Of a stretch of DNA of 64,000 nucleotides, positions 1 to 8,336 are shown piece by piece. Numbering within the stretch: the first letter of the stretch is position 1; each line of letters opens with the position of its first letter. The stretch lies in the NCBI RefSeq assembly GCF_900177685.1, contig NZ_FXAY01000002.1:62001-126000 (forward strand), written 5' to 3'. The notes below the pieces were generated by a model. That model worked only from the letters and a program-made list of their open reading frames with translations, searched no databases and was not told the DNA's origin. The translations under genes and the position numbers were made by a program. Origin of the DNA: Agreia pratensis (GTDB lineage Bacteria > Actinomycetota > Actinomycetes > Actinomycetales > Microbacteriaceae).

Positions 1-1055
1 GCTGCTTTCGTTCGCTGGGCCGTGTCGGCCCGAAGCTGCTGAATGGCTCCCAGGATCTGCTCGGGAGTCGACGTCATCGCATCCATCGCCAGGCCGATGC
101 CCAGCGCGGTGACTCTCTCTGCTGTGAACGGTTGATCGGCGCCCATCGGGAACGCGATCTGTGGCGCGCCGCCCAGAGCCGAGACGGTGAATACCCCGCT
201 GCCGCCGTGATGGAGGACCACGCTCGCCCGCGGAATCAGTGTGGCCAGGTCGACGAACCGTTCGACGCGAATGCGTGCCGGCTGAGGGCCGAAGCGAGCG
301 GGGTCGAGGTCTCGCCCGATAGCGACGACGGCGGGTGCTTCGATCGTGCTCAGTGCCGCCAGAATGCGGTCGAAGAGATCACCCGACTCCGTGTTGAACT
401 CCGTGCCGAGGGTCACGACGATCGAGTCATCGGGTGCTGTGGCCGCACTGTCGATCTGCTGATTCGTGGCGCCCGGGCGCATCCAGAGCGTGTCGGGGCC
501 GTCGGCCCATTCTTCGGATGCGGCCTGCCGCATCGAGGGTGCGAACGGAACCACGAACAGGTCGCCGCGGAGTCGGGGAGAGCCGGTGATGCCGTAAAGC
601 TCCCGCAGCCGGAGCACGGACGGGGTGACGAGTGGCGGGCGCACCAGTGAACCCGTTGCGATAACCGAGACCACGACGACCGGAACACCGGCCAGATCTG
701 CAGCAGCCATCGCGCCGAAGTCGAGCTCATCGCAGACGAGAAGCGAGGCTCCGACGAGGGCGGGTGCCACGGCTTGGAAGGACTGCTGTGCTGCGCGTGC
801 GGCGAAGTGGTCTGCGACGACGGTCAACTCGGCATCGACGTCGACGCGCTTGAGGGGTGCGATGGCGGATGATGTCGCCGAGCGAGGATCGGGGCGTGCG
901 ACCGCTGCTTCGAAGAGTTCGGCGGGCGCCGCGGCGAGCGCCGACTGCCGACCGATCACGGTGAGCTGGTGCCCCGCCTCGGCGAGGGCGCGGTGCAGAG
1001 GAAGCTGGGGCACCAGGTGCCCGGCGCCGCCCACGAACGAGCAGGCGATCTTCAC
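1..1055 (-). CDS. GT1-family (MGT/UGT-like) glycosyltransferase, 3' end off the window
   Basis: Transfers a sugar from an activated nucleotide donor to a small acceptor; the acceptor cannot be told from sequence. The frame starts at a GTG at 1055, two codons after an in-frame TGA, and begins VKIACSFVGGAGHLVPQ, the usual N-terminal acceptor-domain start with a GGxGHxxP-like loop. Near residue 280 lies HHGGSGV followed by FPMGADQP, the donor-binding signature of the macrolide/UDP-glucosyltransferase group. About 351 codons are inside the window; family members are roughly 380-420 residues, so only a short C-terminal part is missing. A 65-bp palindromic repeat lies just upstream (1089-1153), so it probably has its own promoter or reads from the upstream regulator pair. 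Confidence 0.85.
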   Translation of the reverse strand, partial: MKIACSFVGGAGHLVPQLPLHRALAEAGHQLTVIGRQSALAAAPAELFEAAVARPDPRSATSSAIAPLKRVDVDAELTVVADHFAARAAQQSFQAVAPALVGASLLVCDELDFGAMAAADLAGVPVVVVSVIATGSLVRPPLVTPSVLRLRELYGITGSPRLRGDLFVVPFAPSMRQAASEEWADGPDTLWMRPGATNQQIDSAATAPDDSIVVTLGTEFNTESGDLFDRILAALSTIEAPAVVAIGRDLDPARFGPQPARIRVERFVDLATLIPRASVVLHHGGSGVFTVSALGGAPQIAFPMGADQPFTAERVTALGIGLAMDAMTSTPEQILGAIQQLRADTAQRTKA

Positions 1056-1088
1056 TCGTCAAGCGTATGCCGACGCTCGCCCCGGGTC

Positions 1089-1153
1089 GAGCGCGCCCTT
1101 GGCGGGCACGCGCGCGGTGCAGAGTGGCGCGCTCGCCCGATAAGGGCGCGCTC
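1089..1153. repeat. 65-bp palindromic repeat, family A copy 1
   Basis: Ends GAGCGCGCC / GGCGCGCTC and can fold on itself almost end to end. It is one of three copies in the window (others at 2034-2098 and 11818-11882), all exactly 65 bp and all intergenic. Confidence 0.8.
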
Positions 1154-1206
1154 ACATCTGGTCCGCTACTGGCGCGGGCCCGCAGCAGGAGGGCCGCTGT
1201 GAGGCG

Positions 1207-1515
1207 CTACTCCAGCCCGGCGATCTCGCGCAGCGTCGCGAGGTGTGCGTTCCACGCGGTGCGGCCCTGCTTGGTGAGCGTGAGCGAGGTGCGCGGCATT
1301 TTTCCCGCGAATGACTTGCCGACCGCCAGGTATCCGGCACCTTCGAGCAGGGAGACCTGCTTGCTCAGGGCCGAGTCTGTGATCTCGACGGCGTCGCGAA
1401 CCTCTTTGAACGAGAGGGTCGAGGCGCGATCGAGCGCGGCCACGATCGAGAAGCGCACGGGGTTCTGCAGCAGCTCGTCGAGGCGGTGACGCGGGTGCTG
1501 CTCAACGGCGGTCAC
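1207..1515 (-). CDS. Winged-helix (MarR/ArsR-like, HTH_34 type) transcriptional regulator
   Basis: A 102-residue single-domain DNA-binding protein. The recognisable stretch is LDELLQNPVRFSIVAALDRA, then ALSKQVSLLEGAGYLAV, then the wing, which matches small winged-helix regulators that sit beside a membrane protein gene. The GTG start at 1515 overlaps the stop of the upstream membrane gene (GTGA, 1512-1515), so the two are translationally coupled. A longer reading frame runs further upstream but has no regulator-like sequence there. It probably represses its own two-gene operon through the AAGTACTT repeats at 1975-2006. Confidence 0.85.
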   Translation of the reverse strand: MTAVEQHPRHRLDELLQNPVRFSIVAALDRASTLSFKEVRDAVEITDSALSKQVSLLEGAGYLAVGKSFAGKMPRTSLTLTKQGRTAWNAHLATLREIAGLE

Positions 1516-1943
1516 GGGCGGGCCTCGCGAGCAGCGCACGCCATGGTCACGAGCAGGATGAGCGCCGACGTAACGCCCGACCACAGCACCGAGCCGTGCG
1601 CCCAGATCACGACCGAGATGGCCGCGGCGTAGGTCACGAACCAGGCGGCGATGTAGCCGGTCCACCGACGGCCGCGCGAGAAGGCGGAGCGGCCGCGGAT
1701 CGAGATCATGAAGAACATGATCAGGGCGAAGGCTGCAGCGAGCGTGCCGAAGTAGGCCAGACCGAAGGCGTTGCCGGTCGTGAGGCCCATGGCGAGCGTG
1801 CCCATCGAGGTCGCTACTCCGAGCGACAGGATGAACGTGATGTACGGCCAGCGCGTGGCGTTGTGCGCCGATCTGCTGAGTTGGTCGGCCCGGTCGAGCA
1901 GCAGTTGCGCGTCGGCCGGGGCTACGGGTGTTCTGTTCTCCAT
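1512..1943 (-). CDS. Small integral membrane protein paired with the wHTH regulator
   Basis: A 143-residue protein with about four hydrophobic segments (around residues 25-45, 50-70, 90-110 and 115-135), including runs such as TSALILLVTMACA. No catalytic motif is visible and its function is unknown. The start at 1943 is chosen because GAGGAGA lies about 7 bases upstream; an ATG at 1973 in the same frame lacks a site of that quality. First gene of a two-gene unit with the regulator at 1207-1515. Such membrane-protein/wHTH pairs are common in actinobacteria. Confidence 0.8.
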   Translation of the reverse strand: MENRTPVAPADAQLLLDRADQLSRSAHNATRWPYITFILSLGVATSMGTLAMGLTTGNAFGLAYFGTLAAAFALIMFFMISIRGRSAFSRGRRWTGYIAAWFVTYAAAISVVIWAHGSVLWSGVTSALILLVTMACAAREARP

Positions 1944-1974
1944 GAGAGGTCTCCTCGTCGTTTCCTCAATCATG

Positions 1975-2006
1975 GCAAGTACTTTCCAATTAGGCAAGTA
2001 CTTTCT
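1975..2006 (-). promoter_or_regulatory. Direct repeat of AAGTACTT, likely operator of the wHTH regulator
   Basis: AAGTACTT, itself a palindrome, occurs at 1977-1984 and 1996-2003, a 19-bp period or close to two DNA turns. It lies 34-60 bases upstream of the membrane gene start. The position and symmetry suit a dimeric winged-helix repressor encoded in the same operon. The regulatory link is inferred. Confidence 0.6.
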
Positions 2007-2033
2007 TGAGGTGGGCGGCTGGCCGCTGCCTTC

Positions 2034-2098
2034 GAGCGCGCCGTCAGCGGGCGAACGCGCTGCGCACGACGGCGCGTTCGCCCGCTGTGCGCGCGCTC
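2034..2098. repeat. 65-bp palindromic repeat, family A copy 2
   Basis: Same length and same GAGCGCGCC / GCGCGCTC ends as the copies at 1089 and 11818, with an inner CAGCGGGCGAACGCGC facing GCGCGTTCGCCCGCTG. Confidence 0.8.
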
Positions 2099-2210
2099 GG
2101 CCGCCACGTGGCGGATCGCGGTCGATGACGAAGGCGTAGAGATCGTTGGTGTGGCGCACGCCGACATGAATGACGACGTCGTCGTTGCCCGTGGGGCCGA
2201 AGAACCGCAT
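2099..2210 (-). other. Possible small or truncated coding segment next to the repeat
   Basis: From an ATG at 2210 the minus strand reads MRFFGPTGNDDVVIHV and on through HTNDLYAFVIDRDPP, which looks like real protein sequence. It then runs without a stop into the 65-bp repeat at 2034-2098, where composition becomes Arg/Ala-rich noise. This may be a small gene whose 3' end was replaced when the repeat arrived. It lies about 30 bp downstream of the amtR-like gene in the same direction. No family recognised. Confidence 0.3.
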
Positions 2211-2241
2211 CGACAAGATCGTGGGTCGACTGCCGCTGATG

Positions 2242-2958
2242 TCATAGGGATGCGCTGAGCGCGGTCACCGCGCCCGCTTCGTCGCGGGCCGCGGCGATCT
2301 CGGCCGACGACAGCCCGAGCACCCGCAGGCACGACGTGGCGATCGTGGTGTCGTCGTCTTCGGGCGTTGCCGCTGTGCCGCCATCGCGACGCAGCCGGAT
2401 GACGAGCTCGGCGAGCTGAATCAGGATGGCGCCGATGCGGTCTTCGCCCATCGTCGCCGCCACGTCGGGGTGTGCCGCGGCGACTCCGAGCCGGCCGTAG
2501 CTCGCGCGCAGCTGCTCGCGCTCGATGCGGAACGCGTCGTAGCGCGACTCCTGGATCTCGGGAAGCAGATAAAGGGTGCCGATGTTGTGCGGGGTCTGCC
2601 GCAGCGTACGGGCATCGATGCTGGCCAGAGCGAACAGCGCGCCCGCCGGCGTGATCTCGTCGGGCACGCGCTCCTCGATGCGCTGCACGAACTCGATACT
2701 CGGTCGCACCGATCCGCTGAGCAGCTCGGCCAGAATCTCGTCTTTGCCGGCGAAGTGGTAGTAGAGCGACTGTTGCCGGATGCCCACGCGGTCGGCGATG
2801 GCGCGCGTCGACGACCCCGAGAAACCGGTCTCGGAGAACAGTGCCGCCGCCGCGTCGAGAATTTGCTCGCGCGCACTCAGCGCGGAATTCTGCTTGGGTG
2901 CGCTGGCGCGTGGCCGGCCCGCTTTGCCCGATGTGGTGACAGAACTCATATGACCCAT
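2242..2958 (-). CDS. amtR: AmtR-like TetR-family nitrogen regulator
   Basis: A 238-residue repressor. After a basic GRPRASAP tail, the HTH runs from about residue 30 to 75 and contains ADRVGIRQQSLYYHF, followed by LYLLPEIQESRYDAF in the ligand domain. Both stretches resemble Corynebacterium AmtR (GIRQASLYYHF, LYQLP) more than generic TetR proteins. AmtR proteins control ammonium and urea/amide nitrogen genes. It is the last gene of the nitrogen operon, 24 bp after the allophanate hydrolase stop, so it would be autoregulated. Two in-frame ATGs (2958, 2949) are possible starts. Its likely operator is the palindrome at 11698-11715. The AmtR assignment rests on remembered family sequence. Confidence 0.8.
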   Translation of the reverse strand: MGHMSSVTTSGKAGRPRASAPKQNSALSAREQILDAAAALFSETGFSGSSTRAIADRVGIRQQSLYYHFAGKDEILAELLSGSVRPSIEFVQRIEERVPDEITPAGALFALASIDARTLRQTPHNIGTLYLLPEIQESRYDAFRIEREQLRASYGRLGVAAAHPDVAATMGEDRIGAILIQLAELVIRLRRDGGTAATPEDDDTTIATSCLRVLGLSSAEIAAARDEAGAVTALSASL

Positions 2959-2982
2959 GCTCTCATTCGCTGGGAGCAGAGG

Positions 2983-4686
2983 TCATTCGACCACCCGGGA
3001 TCGCTGCCACGCCAACCAGCCGCCGTGCGCGCTGATGTTCTCGGCCCCCTCGGTGGCGATGGGCTCGCAGAGAAAGCCCGACACCGAGTCGCCGTCGGCC
3101 AGGGTGACCCGGCCGATGGTCATCGGGGCAGGCAGGGCGGCGACAAAGGTGCCGAAACCGGATGCCGGTAGAGACCAGATCTCGCCGGCAACGGATGCCC
3201 CATCGCCGGCGACTCGCAGCAGTCCCGGCTTGGGCGGGGTGGTGTCGAGAGCAAAGAGCGCGTAGTCGGAGCTGGTCGTTGTGCTTCGAACGAAGGAGCC
3301 TCCGGCTGCCACGAGCTGGTGGTTGAGCGGCTGGTCGGTGAGGTGGGCGCCCACGACCAGAATCTCGAGGGCCGGTGCGAGTAGGCGCTGTGCCAGCTGA
3401 TGCACGGCGAGGTCGTGGAAGGCCGGAGCGGTGATCATCACTCCGAAGGGCAGGCCGTCGACGGTGCCGGCGGGCACCGAGCTGGAGGCCATGTCGAGCA
3501 GATTGGCGAAGTTCGTATAGCGGCCCATTCGGCTGTTTCCGCCGATCGGGTCGGCGGCGATCTCGGCGAGGGTCGGATGCCACGTGGTGGTCGGGGTGAG
3601 CAGCGCGTCGCATCCGGAGAGCGCGGCTTTGGCCACCGCACCGAGCCGGTCGAGCCGCTCGCGGTCGCGGTAGAGCTCGACCGCGGTGCGGTCGGCGCCG
3701 CCCAGTACGATCGTCGAGACCGAGGGGTCGAGGTCTGTGCCGATGAGCTCTCGGTGAGCGTCGATGTGCTCGCCGACGGCCGCGTAGCGCTCGGCCACGA
3801 AAGACGACTCGTAGAGCATCCGTGCTGCCTGCAGCAGGGGAGCGATGTCGACCTCGACGATCTCCACGCCGGTGTCAGCGAGGCGGCCCGCCGCGGCGTG
3901 GAACGCGTCTGCCCACCCCGGGGCGAGGCCATCCAGATGCTCTGCGGTCGGGATACCGACACGGGGGCGTGCGGGAAGCGCGGTGCCGGTCGCGCGCGCG
4001 GCCTCCTCGAGGGTGCGTTCCAGGGGATCGATGCCGTCGGGCCCGGCCAGCAGCTCGGCCGTGTTGTAGGCGAGGGCGGCCTCGCGGGCGAAGACGGTGA
4101 CGCAGTCGAGGGTGCGGCAGGCGGGCACAACGCCCGTGGTCGGGATGCGACCGCGGGTGAGCTTGACGCCGACGATGCCGTTGAGCGCGGCGGGCACGCG
4201 ACCCGAGCCCGCGGTGTCGGTGCCCAGCGCGACATCGACGAGGCCGAGAGCGACCGCCACGGCGGAGCCCGAGCTTGAGCCGCCTGAGATGCGGTCGGGT
4301 CGCCACGCGTTGCGCACCGCGCCGAAGGGGCTGCGGGTGCCGACGAGCCCGGTGGCGAACTGGTCGAGGTTGGTCTTGCCGATGATCACCGAGCCGGCCT
4401 CGCGAAGGCGACTGACCGCGGTCGAGTCCGCATCCGGGCGATAGCGGTAGCTCGGGGCCGCGGCCGTCGTGTCGAAACCGGCCGCGTCGATGTTGTCTTT
4501 GACCCCGGCCACGGTTCCGGCCAACGGCAGCGTTTCGCCCGCCGCGACGCGCTCGTCGATCGACGCGGCCTCGTCGAGCGCATCCTGCTCGTCGCGCAGG
4601 CTGATCCAGATCTCGGGGCGATCCACGGCGCGGATGCGCTCGTATGCGGCGGCGACCCGATCGACGGCGGTGCTGGTGGGCGTCAT
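2983..4686 (-). CDS. atzF: Allophanate hydrolase
   Basis: Hydrolyses allophanate to ammonium and CO2 in the cytoplasm, the last step of urea/guanidine carboxylation pathways. The protein has 567 residues, normal for the two-domain enzyme. The amidase-signature domain (about 1-440) shows GVKDNID with Lys63, GGSSSGSA with Ser137 and DTAGSGR with the nucleophile Ser161. The Lys-Ser and Ser-Ser spacings (74 and 24) match those of AtzF. The C-terminal 110 residues form the allophanate-specific domain. The start ATG at 4686 overlaps the carboxylase stop (4683-4686), so the two are coupled. Confidence 0.93.
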   Translation of the reverse strand: MTPTSTAVDRVAAAYERIRAVDRPEIWISLRDEQDALDEAASIDERVAAGETLPLAGTVAGVKDNIDAAGFDTTAAAPSYRYRPDADSTAVSRLREAGSVIIGKTNLDQFATGLVGTRSPFGAVRNAWRPDRISGGSSSGSAVAVALGLVDVALGTDTAGSGRVPAALNGIVGVKLTRGRIPTTGVVPACRTLDCVTVFAREAALAYNTAELLAGPDGIDPLERTLEEAARATGTALPARPRVGIPTAEHLDGLAPGWADAFHAAAGRLADTGVEIVEVDIAPLLQAARMLYESSFVAERYAAVGEHIDAHRELIGTDLDPSVSTIVLGGADRTAVELYRDRERLDRLGAVAKAALSGCDALLTPTTTWHPTLAEIAADPIGGNSRMGRYTNFANLLDMASSSVPAGTVDGLPFGVMITAPAFHDLAVHQLAQRLLAPALEILVVGAHLTDQPLNHQLVAAGGSFVRSTTTSSDYALFALDTTPPKPGLLRVAGDGASVAGEIWSLPASGFGTFVAALPAPMTIGRVTLADGDSVSGFLCEPIATEGAENISAHGGWLAWQRSRVVE

Positions 4687-7600
4687 GCTGCTGCTCCAAT
4701 AATCGAGATGAGAATCTGGCCGGGCGAGACCTGGTCTCCGGGTCGCACGTGGATCTCGCCCACAACGCCCTCCGATGCGGCGACGACCGCCGATTCCATT
4801 TTCATGGCCTCGAGCGCCATGAGCTTCTGCCCGGCACTCACCGCCTGGCCCGGCTCGACGCCGATCTGCCACACGGTGGAGGTGAAGGGAGCTGCCACTC
4901 CGACCGAGCCCTCCGCGACGACGACGGCGTCGGCGGGTGCGGCCTGCTTCTCGTCGGGGCGCACGTCGAATTCGCCGGATGCGCGCCAGCGCTCCTTCTC
5001 CTCGCCGAACGCGCGGGCTTGCGTCTCGCGGAAATCGGCGATGGAGCCGGCGTTCTCGGAGAGGAAGCGCTGGTAATCGGCGATCGCGAAGGTTCCCTCT
5101 TCGGTCTCGTAGTGGCCTCGGCCGGCGTCGGTCTCGGCGCGCAGCTCGAGCAGCTCGTCGGCACCCACCGGGTACCACTCGATGCGGTCGAAGAAGCGCA
5201 GCGCCCACGGGTTCTCTTGGAACAGGCCGCCGCGGCGGAAGCGGTTCCAGACCTGCACGGTGCGGCCGACGAACTGGTAGCCGCCCGGCCCCTCCATGCC
5301 GTAGATGCACATGTAGGCGCCGCCGATGCCGACGGAGTTCTCTGCCGTCCACGTGCGAGCGGGGTTGTACTTGGTGGTCACGAGCCGGTGCCGGGGGTCG
5401 AGTGGGGTGGCCACGGGGGCACCGAGGTAGACGTCGCCGAGCCCGAGCACCAGATAGGTGGCGTCGAACACGGTCTTCATCACGTCGTCGACCGAGTCGA
5501 GGCCGTTGATGCGGCGGATGAAGTCGATGTTCGACGGGGTCCACGGCGCATCGGCGCGCACACCGTTCATGTAGCGCTCGATGGCGAGATGCGTGGCCGG
5601 GTCGTCCCACGACAGCGGCAGCCGCACCGTGCGCGAGGGCACGACAAGCTCGTGCGTGGCCGGAATATCGTTCTCCAGCTCGCGCAGCAGGCCCGCCAGC
5701 GCGGTGGCTTTCAGCTCGGAGGAGTCGGTGTGAATCTGCAGCGAGCGGATGCCCGGGGTCAGCTCGAGCACCCCGGTCGGCGACTCGCTCTGCAGTCTCT
5801 CCATCAGCGCGTGCACGCGCATCCGCAACCCCAGGTCGAGCGTGAGGTCGCCGTATTCGACGAGCAGATTGTCGTCGCCATCGCGGCGATACGTCACAGA
5901 CGGGCGCGACTCGGTTGCCGCGAGCCGGTCGATCACGCCGTCGTCGCCGTCGCCGCCAGAACTTCTGACGCTGAATGACGCGCGGTCGGCGTCGAGGGCG
6001 GCCGCGTCGGCCTCGCGCACGGGCACGAAGCGGATCGTGTCTCCGGGGCGCAGCTGTCCGAGCTTCCAGAGCTCGCCGCTGGCGACCACGGCGGGGCAGA
6101 CGAAGCCGCCGAGGCTGGGGCCGTCGGGGCCGAGGATGATCGGGGTGTCGCCGGTGAAGTCGATGGCCCCCACGGCGTAGGGGTTGTCGTGGATGTTCGA
6201 GGGGTGCAGCCCTGCCTCGCCGCCGTCTTCGCGAGCCCACTCCGGGCGCGGTCCGTCGAGGCGCACGCCGGTGCGGGCCGAGTTGTAGTGCACCGTGTAG
6301 TCGGTCGCATAGAAGACGTTGAGGTCGGCGCGGGTGAAGAAGTCGGGGGCGCCGTGTGGCCCTTCCGTCACGCCGATCTGCCAGCTCGTAGTGAGCGCTG
6401 GCCTGCGATCGGCGGGGGTCGGGCCGCCGACCAGCGACAGGCGCGTGCCTGTCGCGAAAGCCGGATGCGCGGCATCCGAATCGGGCGAGCCGGGTCGCAG
6501 CACGTCGCCGGGCAGCAGGGCGCGGCCGGCGTGCCCGCCGAACTTGCCGAGCGTGAAGGTGGATGCGCTGCCGAGATAGAGGGGAACGTCGATGCCGCCG
6601 CGCACGGCGAGGTAGGCGCGCTGGCCCGGCCCGAGCAGGGTGCCGATGGCCAGCACGCTGCCGGCGGCCGCTTCGATCGGCTCCCAGAACGGCACCTCGA
6701 CTCCGTCGAGGGTGGCGGATGCCGGTGCGCCGGTCAGGGCGATCAGGCTCGGCGCGCTGAATCTGAGGGTCGGGCCGGTGGCTGTGATCTCCAACGCCGG
6801 GGCGCCGGCCGGGTTCCCGACGGCGAGGTTCGCCTCCGAGAACGAGACGGAATCCATCGGACCGCTCGGCGGCACGCCGATCTGCCAGTATCCGGTGCGC
6901 CCGGGCAGATCCTGCACCGTCGTCATCGCTCCGGCATCCAGAACATCGATGCGAGGGTCGGGGTCTGCGGTCTGATCGAGGGTGGAGGTCGAGTGCACGG
7001 CGGCGCGCAGCCCGGTCTCGTCGGTGAGCGAGCGCAGCAGGCCGAGGTTGGTGACGACGCCGTCGACGCGGCTGGCATCGAGCCCCTCGCGCAGCAGGTC
7101 GAGCGCGGTGTCGCGGCTGGGAGCGGCGGCGATGACCTTCGCCAGCATGGGGTCGTAATAGGGCGAGACCTCGAGGCCGGTCTCGATCCAGCCGTCGACG
7201 CGCACGCCGCTGAGCTCGGCGCTGCCGAAGCCGGGGAACGCCGCGTGGGTTACGAGGCCCGAGCTGGGCAGTCCGTTCTTGTCGGGGTCTTCGGCGTAGA
7301 CGCGGGCCTCGAAGGCGTGGCCGTTCGGCTCGAACGGCGTCGTGAAGATCGAGGGGTCGATGCCGTCGGCGCCGTCGCGGGCGAGGCGCAGCATCATGGC
7401 CACGAGGTCGACGCCGTAGACCTCCTCGGTGACTGGATGCTCGACCTGCAGGCGGGTGTTCACCTCGAGAAAGGAAGCCTCCTCACGCACGGGGTCGTAG
7501 ACGAACTCGACCGTGCCGGCCGAGCGGTAGTCGACGGATGCCGCGAGCTGGCGGGCGGAATCGTGCAGTTGCCGCCGCACGGCATCCGGAAGCGCGGGGG

Positions 7601-8336
7601 CGGGCGCCTCTTCGATGACCTTCTGGTTGCGTCGCTGCAGCGAGCAGTCGCGGTCGCCGATCACGGCGACGCGGCCGTCGCCCGCGCCGAAGAGCTGAAC
7701 CTCGACGTGGCGGGCTGGGCGCACCAGGCGCTCGAGGAAGACGCCGGCCGATCCGAAGTTCTTCTCGCCGAGGCGGGCGACTCGGTCGTAGGCCTCGCGC
7801 ACCTCGTCGATGCTCATGCAGGCCTGCATGCCGATTCCGCCGCCGCCGCCCGTGGCCTTGAGCATCACGGGCAGCCCGATGCGCTCGGCCTCGACCACGG
7901 CTTCGTCGGCCGAGGAGAGAAGCCCGGTGCCGGCGAGCATCGGAACACCGGCGCGGGCGGCGAGCTCTCGGGCCGTGTGCTTCTCGCCGAACGAGGCGAT
8001 CTGCCCGGCGGTGGGCCCGATGAAGCTCATGCCCGCGGCCTCGATGCGGCGGGCGAAGTCGAGGTTCTCAGAGAGAAAGCCGTAGCCGGGGTGGATCGCG
8101 CCCACGCCCAGTCGCTCGGAGACCTCGAGGATCGTGTCGATGTCGAGGTACGACTCCTTGGCGGGTGCTGGTCCGAGCCGCACGGCCTCATCGGCCTCGC
8201 GCACGTGCGGGGCTGCACGGTCGGCGTCGGAGTAGACCGCCACCGTTCGCAGGCCGAGGGTGCGAGCCGAGCGGATGATGCGGCGCGCGATCTCGCCGCG
8301 GTTGGCGATGAGCAGGGTGTCGAAGGCGCCGGTCAT
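4683..8336 (-). CDS. Biotin-dependent guanidine/urea carboxylase
   Basis: An ATP- and biotin-dependent carboxylase of 1217 residues. Domains in order: biotin carboxylase N-terminal domain (1-115), ATP-grasp with KATGGGGGIGMQ (about 116-320), biotin carboxylase C-terminal domain (to about 440), a KipA-like AHS2 carboxyltransferase part (about 465-750), a KipI-like AHS1 part containing YGMEGPGGYQFVGRT (about 780-1010), and a biotinyl domain with LEAMKMES, so Lys1179 should carry biotin. Enzymes of this layout were all called urea carboxylase, but those encoded with two DUF1989 proteins act on guanidine. It is coupled by ATGA overlaps to both neighbours. The Asp/Asn residue that separates guanidine from urea enzymes was not placed by eye. 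Confidence 0.93.
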   Translation of the reverse strand: MTGAFDTLLIANRGEIARRIIRSARTLGLRTVAVYSDADRAAPHVREADEAVRLGPAPAKESYLDIDTILEVSERLGVGAIHPGYGFLSENLDFARRIEAAGMSFIGPTAGQIASFGEKHTARELAARAGVPMLAGTGLLSSADEAVVEAERIGLPVMLKATGGGGGIGMQACMSIDEVREAYDRVARLGEKNFGSAGVFLERLVRPARHVEVQLFGAGDGRVAVIGDRDCSLQRRNQKVIEEAPAPALPDAVRRQLHDSARQLAASVDYRSAGTVEFVYDPVREEASFLEVNTRLQVEHPVTEEVYGVDLVAMMLRLARDGADGIDPSIFTTPFEPNGHAFEARVYAEDPDKNGLPSSGLVTHAAFPGFGSAELSGVRVDGWIETGLEVSPYYDPMLAKVIAAAPSRDTALDLLREGLDASRVDGVVTNLGLLRSLTDETGLRAAVHSTSTLDQTADPDPRIDVLDAGAMTTVQDLPGRTGYWQIGVPPSGPMDSVSFSEANLAVGNPAGAPALEITATGPTLRFSAPSLIALTGAPASATLDGVEVPFWEPIEAAAGSVLAIGTLLGPGQRAYLAVRGGIDVPLYLGSASTFTLGKFGGHAGRALLPGDVLRPGSPDSDAAHPAFATGTRLSLVGGPTPADRRPALTTSWQIGVTEGPHGAPDFFTRADLNVFYATDYTVHYNSARTGVRLDGPRPEWAREDGGEAGLHPSNIHDNPYAVGAIDFTGDTPIILGPDGPSLGGFVCPAVVASGELWKLGQLRPGDTIRFVPVREADAAALDADRASFSVRSSGGDGDDGVIDRLAATESRPSVTYRRDGDDNLLVEYGDLTLDLGLRMRVHALMERLQSESPTGVLELTPGIRSLQIHTDSSELKATALAGLLRELENDIPATHELVVPSRTVRLPLSWDDPATHLAIERYMNGVRADAPWTPSNIDFIRRINGLDSVDDVMKTVFDATYLVLGLGDVYLGAPVATPLDPRHRLVTTKYNPARTWTAENSVGIGGAYMCIYGMEGPGGYQFVGRTVQVWNRFRRGGLFQENPWALRFFDRIEWYPVGADELLELRAETDAGRGHYETEEGTFAIADYQRFLSENAGSIADFRETQARAFGEEKERWRASGEFDVRPDEKQAAPADAVVVAEGSVGVAAPFTSTVWQIGVEPGQAVSAGQKLMALEAMKMESAVVAASEGVVGEIHVRPGDQVSPGQILISIIGAAA

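Noticed and set aside
4644-5978. Long plus-strand reading frame of 444 codons, and an 818-codon frame at 6189-8645
   Set aside because: They lie antisense to the carboxylase gene. High GC leaves the other frames open; the translations are Arg/Gly/Ala-rich with no domain, while the minus-strand frame has full enzyme signatures.
2983-6240. Single 1085-codon frame over the allophanate hydrolase and beyond
   Set aside because: Only the part from the ATG at 4686 is hydrolase; the upstream extension is Arg-rich shadow of the carboxylase gene in another frame.
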